Positions 1-7,206 of a DNA stretch of 64,000 bases are shown piece after piece. The DNA comes from an uncultured Spirochaetaceae bacterium (lineage in GTDB: Bacteria > Spirochaetota > Spirochaetia > Sphaerochaetales > Sphaerochaetaceae), in contig CALXYM010000004.1 in the NCBI GenBank assembly GCA_944392965.1, forward strand, positions 112,419 to 176,418. Direction: 5' to 3'. The position numbers and the translations under genes are program-made. Each line of letters begins with the position of its first letter. Position 1 is the first letter of the stretch. Below the pieces are notes generated by a model. The model was not told the DNA's origin. It did no database searches and was given only the letters and a program-made list of their open reading frames with translations.

Positions 1-185
1 TGGGGACCAGCGGCAGGCCCGAGAGGGGTTCTCGCACTCTGAGAAAACACCTTTATGCTCTTTTTATCATCATCAGAGAAGAACATCTCCTTCTTAAGCC
101 CGAATATGCTTCCTTGATTCCTCAACTCCCCCGTAATTCTTTCAAATAATTCCTCAAACGGTACAGGTCGCATTATGTCTGCCAT
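1..185 (-). CDS. ygfK: YgfK-like selenate reductase subunit, N-terminal fragment
   Basis: Only the first 61 codons are in the window; the gene runs off the left edge. The reading begins MADIMRPVPFEELFERI and continues through GSIFGL to TPLGPAAGP, closely matching my memory of the start of E. coli YgfK (MGDIMRPIPFEELL, then ATPVGPAAGP). YgfK is a large flavin and iron-sulfur oxidoreductase related to the glutamate synthase small subunit. It is usually found with selenium-dependent molybdenum hydroxylase and purine-degradation genes, so the nearby permease and molybdenum genes fit. The ATG at 185 is preceded by GGAGAA at the right spacing. The family call rests on the N-terminus alone. Confidence 0.85.
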   Translation of the reverse strand, partial: MADIMRPVPFEELFERITGELRNQGSIFGLKKEMFFSDDDKKSIKVFSQSARTPLGPAAGP

Positions 186-206
186 CGCTTTTCTCCTATC
201 AATTTA

Positions 207-263
207 ATTCTACCTTATTAAAAGTAACTGTCAATCAAAATGTTGCAACAAACTGCAACATTT
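207..263 (-). promoter_or_regulatory. ygfK promoter with upstream palindromic operator
   Basis: On the minus strand TTGACA (234-229) is followed after 16 bases by TAGAAT (212-207), a good sigma-70 type promoter for ygfK. Immediately upstream lies a 10-base-arm inverted repeat, AAATGTTGCA-N6-TGCAACATTT (238-263). It contains a perfect 10-base palindrome, TGTTGCAACA (241-250), plus an extra half-site TGCAACA ten bases away. The position just upstream of the -35 box is typical of an activator site. The regulator is unknown. Confidence 0.65.
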
Positions 264-469
264 GAAGCACAATTTTCAATATTTTTTACTTTATTTTTGC
301 AGATAATTCGCAGTAGTCTATCATCCAAAAACAATAGGACCAATACCTAAATATTACATCTCTCAATTCCAAGATATGTATTTTATAATCTCCCATCCTA
401 CAACTTGGAAAACTAAAGATATCCCAGTATTGATAAGAATCGGTTTATATTTCACTTATTTTATTTTTT

Positions 470-503
470 TAGAGAGTTCTCTATTTTTGTTGTTTTTACA
501 ACA
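470..503 (+). promoter_or_regulatory. two inverted repeats upstream of the ferredoxin gene
   Basis: Two short inverted repeats lie 55-90 bases before the gene at 559: TAGAGA-GT-TCTCTA (470-483) and TGTTGT-TTTT-ACAACA (488-503). The second shares the TGTTG core with the operator near ygfK, so the same regulator could control both divergent genes. No convincing -35/-10 pair was found between them and the start. The rest of 264-469 is AT-rich with nothing recognisable. Confidence 0.35.
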
Positions 504-558
504 TAATTTTCACATTGGATAAAGTACAATATCCATATAAATATCAAGGAGAAACAAG

Positions 559-1245
559 ATGATCAGAAAAATTGTAAACATAGATGAAAAGAAATGCACC
601 GGCTGTGGTGCCTGTGTATCTGCATGCCATGAGGGGGCCATCGCAATGGTAAATGGGAAGGCAAAGCTCATAAGGGATGATTACTGCGACGGCCTTGGAG
701 ACTGTCTTCCCTCCTGCCCTGCTGATGCCATTATGATAATTGAAAGAGAAGCCCTCTCTTATGATGAGGAGGCTGTTAAAGAGGCCCATAATCAGAAGAA
801 AACAGATTCATGCGGATGCCCCGGTTCCATGGCAAAAGAAGTAAAAAGAGAGGATGAAAGACCTATCCATTCCCATTTTACTGAGAGCAGGCTTTCCAAC
901 TGGCCAGTTCAAATCAAACTTGTACCAGTAAGTGCACCTTATTTCAATGGAGCAGATCTGCTCATAGCGGCAGACTGTACGGCATATGCCTATGGATCCT
1001 TCCATGAGAAGTTCATGAGAAACAGGATTACCCTCATAGGTTGTCCGAAGCTGGATGGGATAGATTACACGGAAAAGCTTGCCTCGATAATCCTTGCAAA
1101 TGAGATAAACTCTGTGACAGTGACACGAATGGAGGTACCTTGCTGTGGAGGTCTTGAAATGGCGGTAAGGAAAGCACTTGAAATAAGTGGGAAGAATATA
1201 CCGCTCTCCGTTATCACGCTTTCAACTGAGGGGAGAATCCTTTGA
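559..1245 (+). CDS. 4Fe-4S ferredoxin-type protein (228 aa), Hcp-associated family
   Basis: The N-terminus has a classic cluster motif CTGCGACVSAC (Cys 13, 16, 19, 23) and a second, irregular one with Cys 43, 49 and 53 (YCDGLGDCLPSC). A CGCPGS segment follows near residue 84. The C-terminal half carries GCPKLD and VPCCGG, typical of a family of electron-transfer proteins often encoded beside hydroxylamine reductase (hybrid cluster protein) and Crp/Fnr regulators in anaerobes. The likely role is cytoplasmic electron delivery. AAGGAG precedes the ATG. The next gene starts inside the stop codon (TGATG), so the two are translationally coupled. The family association is from memory of neighbourhoods; the iron-sulfur assignment is direct. 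Confidence 0.8.
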   Translation: MIRKIVNIDEKKCTGCGACVSACHEGAIAMVNGKAKLIRDDYCDGLGDCLPSCPADAIMIIEREALSYDEEAVKEAHNQKKTDSCGCPGSMAKEVKREDERPIHSHFTESRLSNWPVQIKLVPVSAPYFNGADLLIAADCTAYAYGSFHEKFMRNRITLIGCPKLDGIDYTEKLASIILANEINSVTVTRMEVPCCGGLEMAVRKALEISGKNIPLSVITLSTEGRIL

Positions 1246-1712
1246 TGAACGAAAAGAAAGGACAACTGCTTTCAGCTCTTATCGGACTGGCACGCGCAAG
1301 TGAGAATAATGAATGTAAACTGACAGAGGATACGGATCGCATCGTCACAGACTCACTTGTCACACTCGCAGAAGAGGATATAAACACCCGTGTACTTGAA
1401 TATCTCCTACTGAATATTAAAAAGGAGAAAAAGCGTCTTGTGCCAGACTGTTTCAACTGCTCATCCCCTTGTGGAAGGACAAAAGATTATGATTTATCAC
1501 TGATGAAAAAGGACGGAGATATAATAAGGAAACTCAAAACGGAACTGATTTCTTCTCTTATTCAGATTGCGAAGAACTCTTCTGGGAGGAAATCAACATC
1601 CTATCTTTATAAGGGGTTATATTATATGGGGCTTACAGATGTGACTAAGGGATTTCTCACATATTTTATAGATGAAGTGAAAGCCATCATAGCCCTATCT
1701 TCACAGTCATAA
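1245..1712 (+). CDS. small helical protein, possibly related to the hydroxylamine reductase N-terminal region
   Basis: A 155-residue protein starting at the ATG that overlaps the preceding TGA; a TTG one codon upstream is also possible. It is mostly predicted helix. A central CFNCSSPCGRTKDYD segment has three cysteines (CxxCxxxC). The opening pattern (LLSALIGLARASE) and the PCGRTxDYD motif resemble the helical N-terminal region of hydroxylamine reductase-like proteins, but no catalytic domain follows, so the protein is far shorter than the roughly 500-residue enzyme. Coupling to the ferredoxin suggests the two proteins act together, perhaps in nitrosative or oxidative stress. The family link is tentative. 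Confidence 0.5.
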   Translation: MNEKKGQLLSALIGLARASENNECKLTEDTDRIVTDSLVTLAEEDINTRVLEYLLLNIKKEKKRLVPDCFNCSSPCGRTKDYDLSLMKKDGDIIRKLKTELISSLIQIAKNSSGRKSTSYLYKGLYYMGLTDVTKGFLTYFIDEVKAIIALSSQS

Positions 1713-1724
1713 TGCTGTCCCAAA

Positions 1725-2062
1725 CTATATTCTCCTGATTATCTTCAGCATGGTCGTAATGTCCTCACTTGCCATGGCTACTTTCGATTTCTCAATCAGA
1801 ATATTGCCTCCCGTCATTATGTAAGATGGCATTATCCTGATTTCGGCCTTTTAACTGCATTCGTAACATATATGCCCAAATCCAATATATCCTCCATGAA
1901 TGATACATGAACTCCTGCAGCCTGAAAAAGAGAGATTGCTGCTCTCTGGTAATCGGATTTTTCCCCTCCATAGAAATCATCAGAAGGATTGGAAGGAACC
2001 ACCTCGTTTATCATGATCGCTTTAATCTGAAGAGGATCAATTTCCACATCGTTTATATACAT
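1725..2062 (-). pseudogene. uracil-DNA glycosylase-like gene with internal deletion
   Basis: The minus strand from ATG 2062 reads MYINDVEIDPLQIKAIMINE and continues past NPSDDFYGG and LGIYVTNAVKRPKSG to a stop near 1832. In a different frame, the bases just beyond encode EIRIMPSYIMTGGNILIEKS and ILxEKSKVAMASEDITTML, ending at a TAG at 1725-1727. Both pieces match, in order, the N- and C-termini of a uracil-DNA glycosylase-like family of about 190 residues as I remember it. The middle 70-80 codons are missing and the junction is out of frame, so the gene is an internally deleted remnant. The decay call is firmer than the family name. Confidence 0.65.
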
Positions 2063-2165
2063 GCCATTTTTTAATTCCGACTCTTACTTCAAGTTCTCTC
2101 CTGATATTCATGATATACCCTCGAATCATCAATTAACATTTAACTAAACAAAAGAAATCGTATGC

Positions 2166-3455
2166 TTAAGGAGCCAAAAGTGAAATAGGTACTTCATAAA
2201 CACCATCATCTCTTAGTCTGGCATATTTTCCAGCTGTTATCACCATCATAAAAGAGGGCTCCTTCATGTGCATATAATCCATCTTTTCCTTTATTTTTAT
2301 AAGATTCTTTGCTCCCTCATCGATTCGCTTAGGATCAAAAAGTTTTACTTCGAACATTGCCCAGCGTTGATCCCTCAATTCCATTACGGCATCCGCTTCA
2401 AGGCCTTTCGAATCTCTATAATGATAGATGGAAGCATTCAATGCACTTCCATATACCCGTAAATCTTTAATTACGAATGACTCAAAAAGAAATCCAAACG
2501 TTCTAAAATCTTTTAACAAGACGCTAGGAGAAAGTCCAAGGGAAGCTACTGCAAGTGAAGGTTCAGAAAACTGTCTTGTTGGACTTCCTTGAACACGTAC
2601 TTTTGATCTCACATAAGGGGACCAAGCATCTACATCCTCTGTTATGAACATCGATTCGAGTAATGAAAGGTATTTAATCAATGTATCGTCATTGAATAAG
2701 ACATCCTCACTTTGGCTCATATCCTTTCTTATCAGACTTCGAGAGGCCTGGGTAGAAATATTCCTAGAATAAGAACGGATCAATCTTCTCACATCACTTG
2801 GATTTTTTCTCAATCCAAGTTCCTCCATTTTCCTTTGAACATCTATATTTATCAATTCATCAAGCAGAACATAAGGAATTTCTAACGCATCTTCATCACT
2901 GTCATCAATACAGGCTGGCCATCCTCCCTTACATAATGCTAAAGCGACATCTTCCAAAGTACGATCTGAATGCTCACTGATATACTGCTTACCATCATCA
3001 AATAATTTAGAAAGAGATATTTTACCATAAGAAAAACCAGTTTCGAAGGAGCTCATTGTATGCATTGTGAGGTTTGCAATACGTCCAAACCCTGAATGAA
3101 AAATCTCTTTTCTCTCATTCTCATCAAGGGGAGTGGAAGAACCTGTCAGTATAAACTGTCCTCTTTTTCCTCTCGCATCAACCTCTCTTCTTACAGCATC
3201 CCAAAGCCGTGGGGCATTCTGCCATTCATCAATAAGCAACGGAGCTTCCCTGTTGAGAATCTCAGAAGGCATGGTGTTGGCGAATTTAATAAAATCCTTT
3301 CCCTCTTCTGAATTATCAAGACATACCTCTGAATTTGAAACTTGCCTAGCCGATGTCGTCTTTCCACACCATTTAACCCCTGTAACTAAAACTGCACCCG
3401 ACAGCCTTAACAGTTTTTTTAATTGCTGGTCAGACACTCTTTCCTTATAATCCAT
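2166..3455 (-). CDS. AAA ATPase with DUF4143 C-terminal domain
   Basis: A 429-residue protein of the AAA_14/DUF4143 family. The P-loop is GVKWCGKTT (residues 26-34) and Walker B is LLIDEWQ (73-79). The C-terminal DUF4143 region carries LEADAVMEL followed by MFEVKLF, a PD-(D/E)xK nuclease-like D...ExK pattern. These proteins are common in gut and oral anaerobes; their function is not established, and toxin-antitoxin or mobile-element roles have been suggested. The gene stands alone. Its start directly follows a -10 box, so the mRNA is probably leaderless, and three 23-bp repeats lie upstream. A second, divergent member is at 36649-37959. Confidence 0.85.
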   Translation of the reverse strand: MDYKERVSDQQLKKLLRLSGAVLVTGVKWCGKTTSARQVSNSEVCLDNSEEGKDFIKFANTMPSEILNREAPLLIDEWQNAPRLWDAVRREVDARGKRGQFILTGSSTPLDENERKEIFHSGFGRIANLTMHTMSSFETGFSYGKISLSKLFDDGKQYISEHSDRTLEDVALALCKGGWPACIDDSDEDALEIPYVLLDELINIDVQRKMEELGLRKNPSDVRRLIRSYSRNISTQASRSLIRKDMSQSEDVLFNDDTLIKYLSLLESMFITEDVDAWSPYVRSKVRVQGSPTRQFSEPSLAVASLGLSPSVLLKDFRTFGFLFESFVIKDLRVYGSALNASIYHYRDSKGLEADAVMELRDQRWAMFEVKLFDPKRIDEGAKNLIKIKEKMDYMHMKEPSFMMVITAGKYARLRDDGVYEVPISLLAP

Positions 3456-3461
3456 GAGAAA

Positions 3462-3490
3462 ATTATAAGTGATGTTTTTTTTTCTGTCTA
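3462..3490 (-). promoter_or_regulatory. leaderless promoter of the DUF4143 ATPase
   Basis: On the minus strand TAGACA (3490-3485), a 17-base spacer and TATAAT (3467-3462) form a near-consensus promoter. Only six bases (TTTCTC) separate TATAAT from the ATG at 3455, and no ribosome binding site is present. Transcription should therefore start at or next to the A of ATG. The TAGA of the -35 box belongs to the first 23-bp repeat. Confidence 0.65.
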
Positions 3491-3555
3491 GTACGGAACT
3501 TTTTCCATATCTAGTACGATATTTTCACCATATCTAATACGAAACTTTTCCCATA
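3487..3555 (-). repeat. three tandem 23-bp repeats upstream of DUF4143 ATPase
   Basis: Units occupy 3487-3509, 3510-3532 and 3533-3555. Each begins TCTARTACG and ends CCATA on the plus strand, with an AT-rich middle that varies slightly. Read towards the gene, each unit starts TATGG and ends TACTAGA or TATTAGA. The array abuts and slightly overlaps the -35 box, so it looks like an iterated regulator-binding site. Confidence 0.85.
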
Positions 3556-3583
3556 TTAGGTTTAAAATATTGTTTTATAGGGT

Positions 3584-4891
3584 TTATTTGTCGTCTTTAG
3601 GTAATATTAGATTAAGAATGATAGCAACTAAGGTTGCGATTACTACAGGAGAAGAGGCAAAGACCATTGTAACCCATTCTGGAAACTGGGAGAGAGATTC
3701 GCTTACTTGGCTGACCCCCATGCCTAGAGCGGCGGAAAGTCCGACTATCGAGGTATTGCGGTAACTCATTGGCTGCATCGCGACAAGTTTCATTCCCGTC
3801 ATCGCAATGGAAGCAAAAACGCTTACAGTCGCACCTCCAAGCACGCACTGGGGAATCGTAGTCAGGAGTGCTGAAAATTTAGGAACCAGTCCTGCAATAA
3901 GAAGCATAATGGCTGTAAGGGATAACACTTTCCTGTTAACAACTTTAGTAGAAGAAACTATTCCTACATTCTGGGAATATGTGGCATTCGGCAACCCTCC
4001 AAAGAGGGAAGAGAGCACATTCGTAACACCAAAGCCTATGATACCACCTCTTAGCTCATCTCCAGATGGTTCCCTCTCTAGTCCACCGATGGTAGTCGCG
4101 GACATGTCCCCTATCGCCTGCACAGCATTAATCGCAAAAAGAACAGAGATAGCAAGAGTAGATGAGAATTCAAACTTTATTCCAAAAGGTGCGATTTCAG
4201 GAAGAGAGAAAAGACTCGCAGTTCCAACCGCAGACATGTCTACCATGCCGAAGAAAGAGGAGAGGATGTATCCTGCCACTATTCCAAGAAGTATGGAGGC
4301 AAGTTTCAGCATTCCTTTTCCAAAGTGATTCAGTACTGTAACACAGATGAGCGTGAATATGGAGACAACCCAGTTCTGCCAGCTACCGAAATTCACACTC
4401 CCGCTTCCTCCAGCCATATAGCTTATCGCAGTCGGATAGAGAGAAAGACCTATCGTGAATACGACGGTTCCCGTGATAAGAGGTGGAAAAAGTTTCTGTA
4501 TCCTCTTTGCAAATACTCCGATGATTATGGCGACGACTCCTCCAATAAGTTGAGCTCCAAAGATCTCAGCGATTCCAAATCTGACTGCAATGCTCTGCAT
4601 TGTCGCAAGATATGCAAAACTGACACCCATTATGACAGGAAGCCTTGCACCACATATACGTGTAATACCAAACAGCTGTAAAAGCGTGGAGAGAGCAGCA
4701 CATACAAGAGAGGACTGGATGAGCAGGATTCTGGAGGCACTATCAAGACCTGCGACAGCAGAGACGATGATCGCGGGCGTCACACAGCCTACGATCATGG
4801 CAACCAGATGCTGAAGGGCAAGGGGAAAAGAATATTTCAAAGGAGGAAGGTGTCCATCCATTTCAAAAAGCAGGTTATTCTCATCGCTCAT
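3584..4891 (-). CDS. NCS2 family xanthine/uracil permease
   Basis: A 435-residue, highly hydrophobic protein with about 12-14 membrane segments. It has the nucleobase-ascorbate transporter signature QNVGIVSSTKVVNR and the TM8 segment QAIGDMSATT. It should import a purine or pyrimidine base by cation symport across the inner membrane. Its proximity to ygfK and the molybdenum genes suggests xanthine or uric acid rather than uracil, but the substrate cannot be read from sequence. It is about 130 bp from the ATPase gene on the same strand and has its own promoter region upstream. The length is normal for the family. Confidence 0.9.
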   Translation of the reverse strand: MSDENNLLFEMDGHLPPLKYSFPLALQHLVAMIVGCVTPAIIVSAVAGLDSASRILLIQSSLVCAALSTLLQLFGITRICGARLPVIMGVSFAYLATMQSIAVRFGIAEIFGAQLIGGVVAIIIGVFAKRIQKLFPPLITGTVVFTIGLSLYPTAISYMAGGSGSVNFGSWQNWVVSIFTLICVTVLNHFGKGMLKLASILLGIVAGYILSSFFGMVDMSAVGTASLFSLPEIAPFGIKFEFSSTLAISVLFAINAVQAIGDMSATTIGGLEREPSGDELRGGIIGFGVTNVLSSLFGGLPNATYSQNVGIVSSTKVVNRKVLSLTAIMLLIAGLVPKFSALLTTIPQCVLGGATVSVFASIAMTGMKLVAMQPMSYRNTSIVGLSAALGMGVSQVSESLSQFPEWVTMVFASSPVVIATLVAIILNLILPKDDK

Positions 4892-4979
4892 GGTGTAAGT
4901 ATAACATGCACTTTTAAAGAACGGACAAAGAAATTACAAACAGGCAACGGACATGGATATAAAATGATCCAACATTAAC

Positions 4980-5008
4980 TTGCGTGCACCTGAATTACGA
5001 TTTAAACT
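4980..5008 (+). promoter_or_regulatory. possible leaderless promoter
   Basis: TTGCGT (4980-4985), a 17-base spacer and TAAACT (5003-5008) precede the ATG at 5015 by six bases. There is no ribosome binding site. The layout is the same as at 3455 but the boxes are weaker. Confidence 0.4.
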
Positions 5009-5014
5009 ATTTCC

Positions 5015-5584
5015 ATGATTGAAAAAAGAGCGTATGAGAAGGCCTCGCTGGAGGTCATGGAAATCGATTCAGAGGAGTTCTTGAAAGGGGAATACGGAGA
5101 AGATGCGAAAGCGAAAATTCTCAGGATAATCGAAATAGAGGCCCCGATTACGGAATCATTACTCGCAAAAAGGCTCATAAACAGTTACGGAATAAAAAGG
5201 CTGGGATCAAGCCTCTCTGATTACTTTTCCTCCCTGATAAAGGAACTGGAGGAAGAAGGGAAGCTGAAAATGGAAGCCGTTGCGGGTGAGAACGTGTTCC
5301 ATAAGAATGATGATTCTTCCTACTTCCGCCCTACCCCTGAGGATCCGGAGGAGATAAGATACTCATACCAGATACCGGTCTCAGAAGCCCTTAACGTAAT
5401 AACCTATATTCTTGAGACAACGGGAAAGAAATACACGAAGAAGGCCCTGCTTGTTGAGTTTTCCAAGGAACTCGAATATCAGAGGAAAGGTAGCCAGGTA
5501 GTCTCTCTATTCAATAAGGCTTTTGAGGAGGGAAAGAAGAGAGGAGTGATTAGGAAAAACAGCAGTGGTAAATTCTCTCTTTGA
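5015..5584 (+). CDS. stand-alone DUF3320-like protein
   Basis: A 189-residue, charged, soluble protein. Residues about 25-85 (AKILRIIEIEAPITESLLAK, then RLGSSLSDYFSSL) resemble the DUF3320 winged-helix-like domain normally found at the C-terminus of very large DUF4011-type helicases. A second half (VITYILETTGKKYTKKALL) also looks helical. No helicase is encoded nearby, so this is either a free-standing domain or the surviving tail of a lost gene. The reading frame is intact with normal codon use. No function is assigned. Confidence 0.6.
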   Translation: MIEKRAYEKASLEVMEIDSEEFLKGEYGEDAKAKILRIIEIEAPITESLLAKRLINSYGIKRLGSSLSDYFSSLIKELEEEGKLKMEAVAGENVFHKNDDSSYFRPTPEDPEEIRYSYQIPVSEALNVITYILETTGKKYTKKALLVEFSKELEYQRKGSQVVSLFNKAFEEGKKRGVIRKNSSGKFSL

Positions 5585-5648
5585 ATATTGTTTAGAATAG
5601 AAAGGAAAAACTTCTTTATACCTAAAAATATGCTTCAAAATCTTTTCC

Positions 5649-5678
5649 TTTACACAGTTTTTCATCATCAGTTATACT
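5649..5678 (+). promoter_or_regulatory. promoter of the PLP enzyme gene
   Basis: TTTACA (5649-5654), an 18-base spacer and TATACT (5673-5678) form a good promoter. The predicted leader is about 15 nt and contains AAGGAG, seven bases before ATG 5701. This decides the start at 5701 over the in-frame ATG at 5680, which lies at the predicted transcription start. Confidence 0.65.
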
Positions 5679-5700
5679 TATGCGTATAAGGAGATTCTCT

Positions 5701-7164
5701 ATGCTGATCAACCTTGATATCAAACCTGAAATCAGAAAGAAGAACGTAGCTCGTTGTAAGGAGAAAGGGATCAAGCTCCCTACCTTCAAGGAGATGATAA
5801 ACCCGAAGCTCATAAAAAAAGATGTCCTGGATAAACTTAAGGACACGGGGCTGTGGGATGTTAATCCGGTAAACCTATACAGAATTAACTGGCATAATGA
5901 GAGAAAAGAAAAAGGCGGTCTGTTTGGCGGCGTCAACTATATTGAGATTCCAAGAGAGATAACGGGAACAAAGGCCCGCATATTCGCACTTGCTGGAAAA
6001 TTCTTCCCTTGTGGAGTTCATAAGGTAGGAGCTACATACTCATGTCTGGCTCCGGCTCTTGTGACAGGAAACTTTGATGCGGTTGAACAGCAGGCAGTCT
6101 GGCCAAGTACAGGTAATTACTGCAGAGGTGGTGCATACAACTCCGCACTCCTTGGATGCAAGAGCATCGCGATCCTGCCTGAGGACATGAGTCAGGAAAG
6201 ATTCAACTGGCTTAAGACCGTCGCAGGAGAGATAATAGCAACCCCAGGCTGTGAGTCAAACGTAAAAGAGATATTCGATAAATGTCATGAACTGGATGCT
6301 GAAAGAGGAGCACATATCGTCATCTTCAACCAGTTCGAGCAGTTCGAGAACTACCTATGGCACTATGAGGTAACGGGAGCCGCGATACTCGAGGTACTCA
6401 ATGAGCTCAATATTAAGGCAGAAAGCGTAAAAGGATACGTCTCAAGTACTGGAAGTGGTGGAACACTTGCCGCAGGTGACCATCTGAAAGAGGTCTATCC
6501 GAACATCAAGATAGGAGCTGGAGAGGCATTGCAGTGCCCTACCCTGCTGAGAAACGGATTTGGCGCACACAGAATCGAGGGAATCGGAGACAAGCACGTG
6601 CCATGGATTCACAACGTGAGGAATACGGACATGGTGCTCTCGATTGATGACCAGGACTGCATGGACACCTATCGCCTCTTCAATGAGAAAGAAGGCATCG
6701 AGTATCTTAAGAAGCAGGGACTTACGGAAAACCAGATATCTGACCTCTCCCTGTTCGGAATCTCCGGAATAGGAAACCTACTCGGTGCGATAAAGATGGC
6801 AAAGTACTATGAGATGGATGAGGACGATGTTGTATTCACGATCCTCACCGACAGCTCGGTGATGTACACATCCCGTCTTGCAGAGCTTACTGCACAGCAG
6901 GGAGCGTTCACGGAGATGGAAGCTGCAAAAGTACACGCCGCGGCCCTCATGCATCAGGGAATCGACAATGCCCTTGAGCTCGGATATTACGACAGGCTTA
7001 GAATCCACAACCTCAAATACTACACATGGGTTGAACAGCAGGGTAAGACCTATGAGGAGCTTAACAGGCAGTGGTACGATAAGAGTTACTGGAAGAGTAT
7101 TCCTCAGCTCACAGATAAGATCGATAAGCTTATCGAAGATTTCAACAGCGATATCGATAAATAA
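5701..7164 (+). CDS. fold-type II PLP-dependent enzyme (cysteine synthase-like), 487 aa
   Basis: A tryptophan-synthase-beta fold PLP enzyme. HKVGATY holds the likely Schiff-base lysine, PSTGNYCRGGA corresponds to the substrate carboxylate-binding loop, and SSTGSGGTLAAGD resembles the phosphate-binding glycine loop. The 487-residue length exceeds that of ordinary cysteine synthase (about 310), with extra N- and C-terminal segments. The reaction is unknown; a beta-elimination or beta-replacement on an amino acid is likely. Threonine synthase follows 42 bases downstream on the same strand, separated by a hairpin, so the two may share transcripts and amino-acid substrates. Confidence 0.8.
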   Translation: MLINLDIKPEIRKKNVARCKEKGIKLPTFKEMINPKLIKKDVLDKLKDTGLWDVNPVNLYRINWHNERKEKGGLFGGVNYIEIPREITGTKARIFALAGKFFPCGVHKVGATYSCLAPALVTGNFDAVEQQAVWPSTGNYCRGGAYNSALLGCKSIAILPEDMSQERFNWLKTVAGEIIATPGCESNVKEIFDKCHELDAERGAHIVIFNQFEQFENYLWHYEVTGAAILEVLNELNIKAESVKGYVSSTGSGGTLAAGDHLKEVYPNIKIGAGEALQCPTLLRNGFGAHRIEGIGDKHVPWIHNVRNTDMVLSIDDQDCMDTYRLFNEKEGIEYLKKQGLTENQISDLSLFGISGIGNLLGAIKMAKYYEMDEDDVVFTILTDSSVMYTSRLAELTAQQGAFTEMEAAKVHAAALMHQGIDNALELGYYDRLRIHNLKYYTWVEQQGKTYEELNRQWYDKSYWKSIPQLTDKIDKLIEDFNSDIDK

Positions 7165-7169
7165 ATCAG

Positions 7170-7190
7170 ATGCCGGGGCCTCCCCGGCAT
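7170..7190 (+). terminator. intercistronic hairpin
   Basis: ATGCCGGGG (7170-7178), loop CCT, CCCCGGCAT (7182-7190) is a perfect 9-bp stem. It is followed by TATTC, not a T-run, so it is more likely an attenuator or mRNA-stabilising stem between the PLP gene and thrC than a full terminator. Confidence 0.6.
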
Positions 7191-7206
7191 TATTCAAGAG
7201 GTTAAG

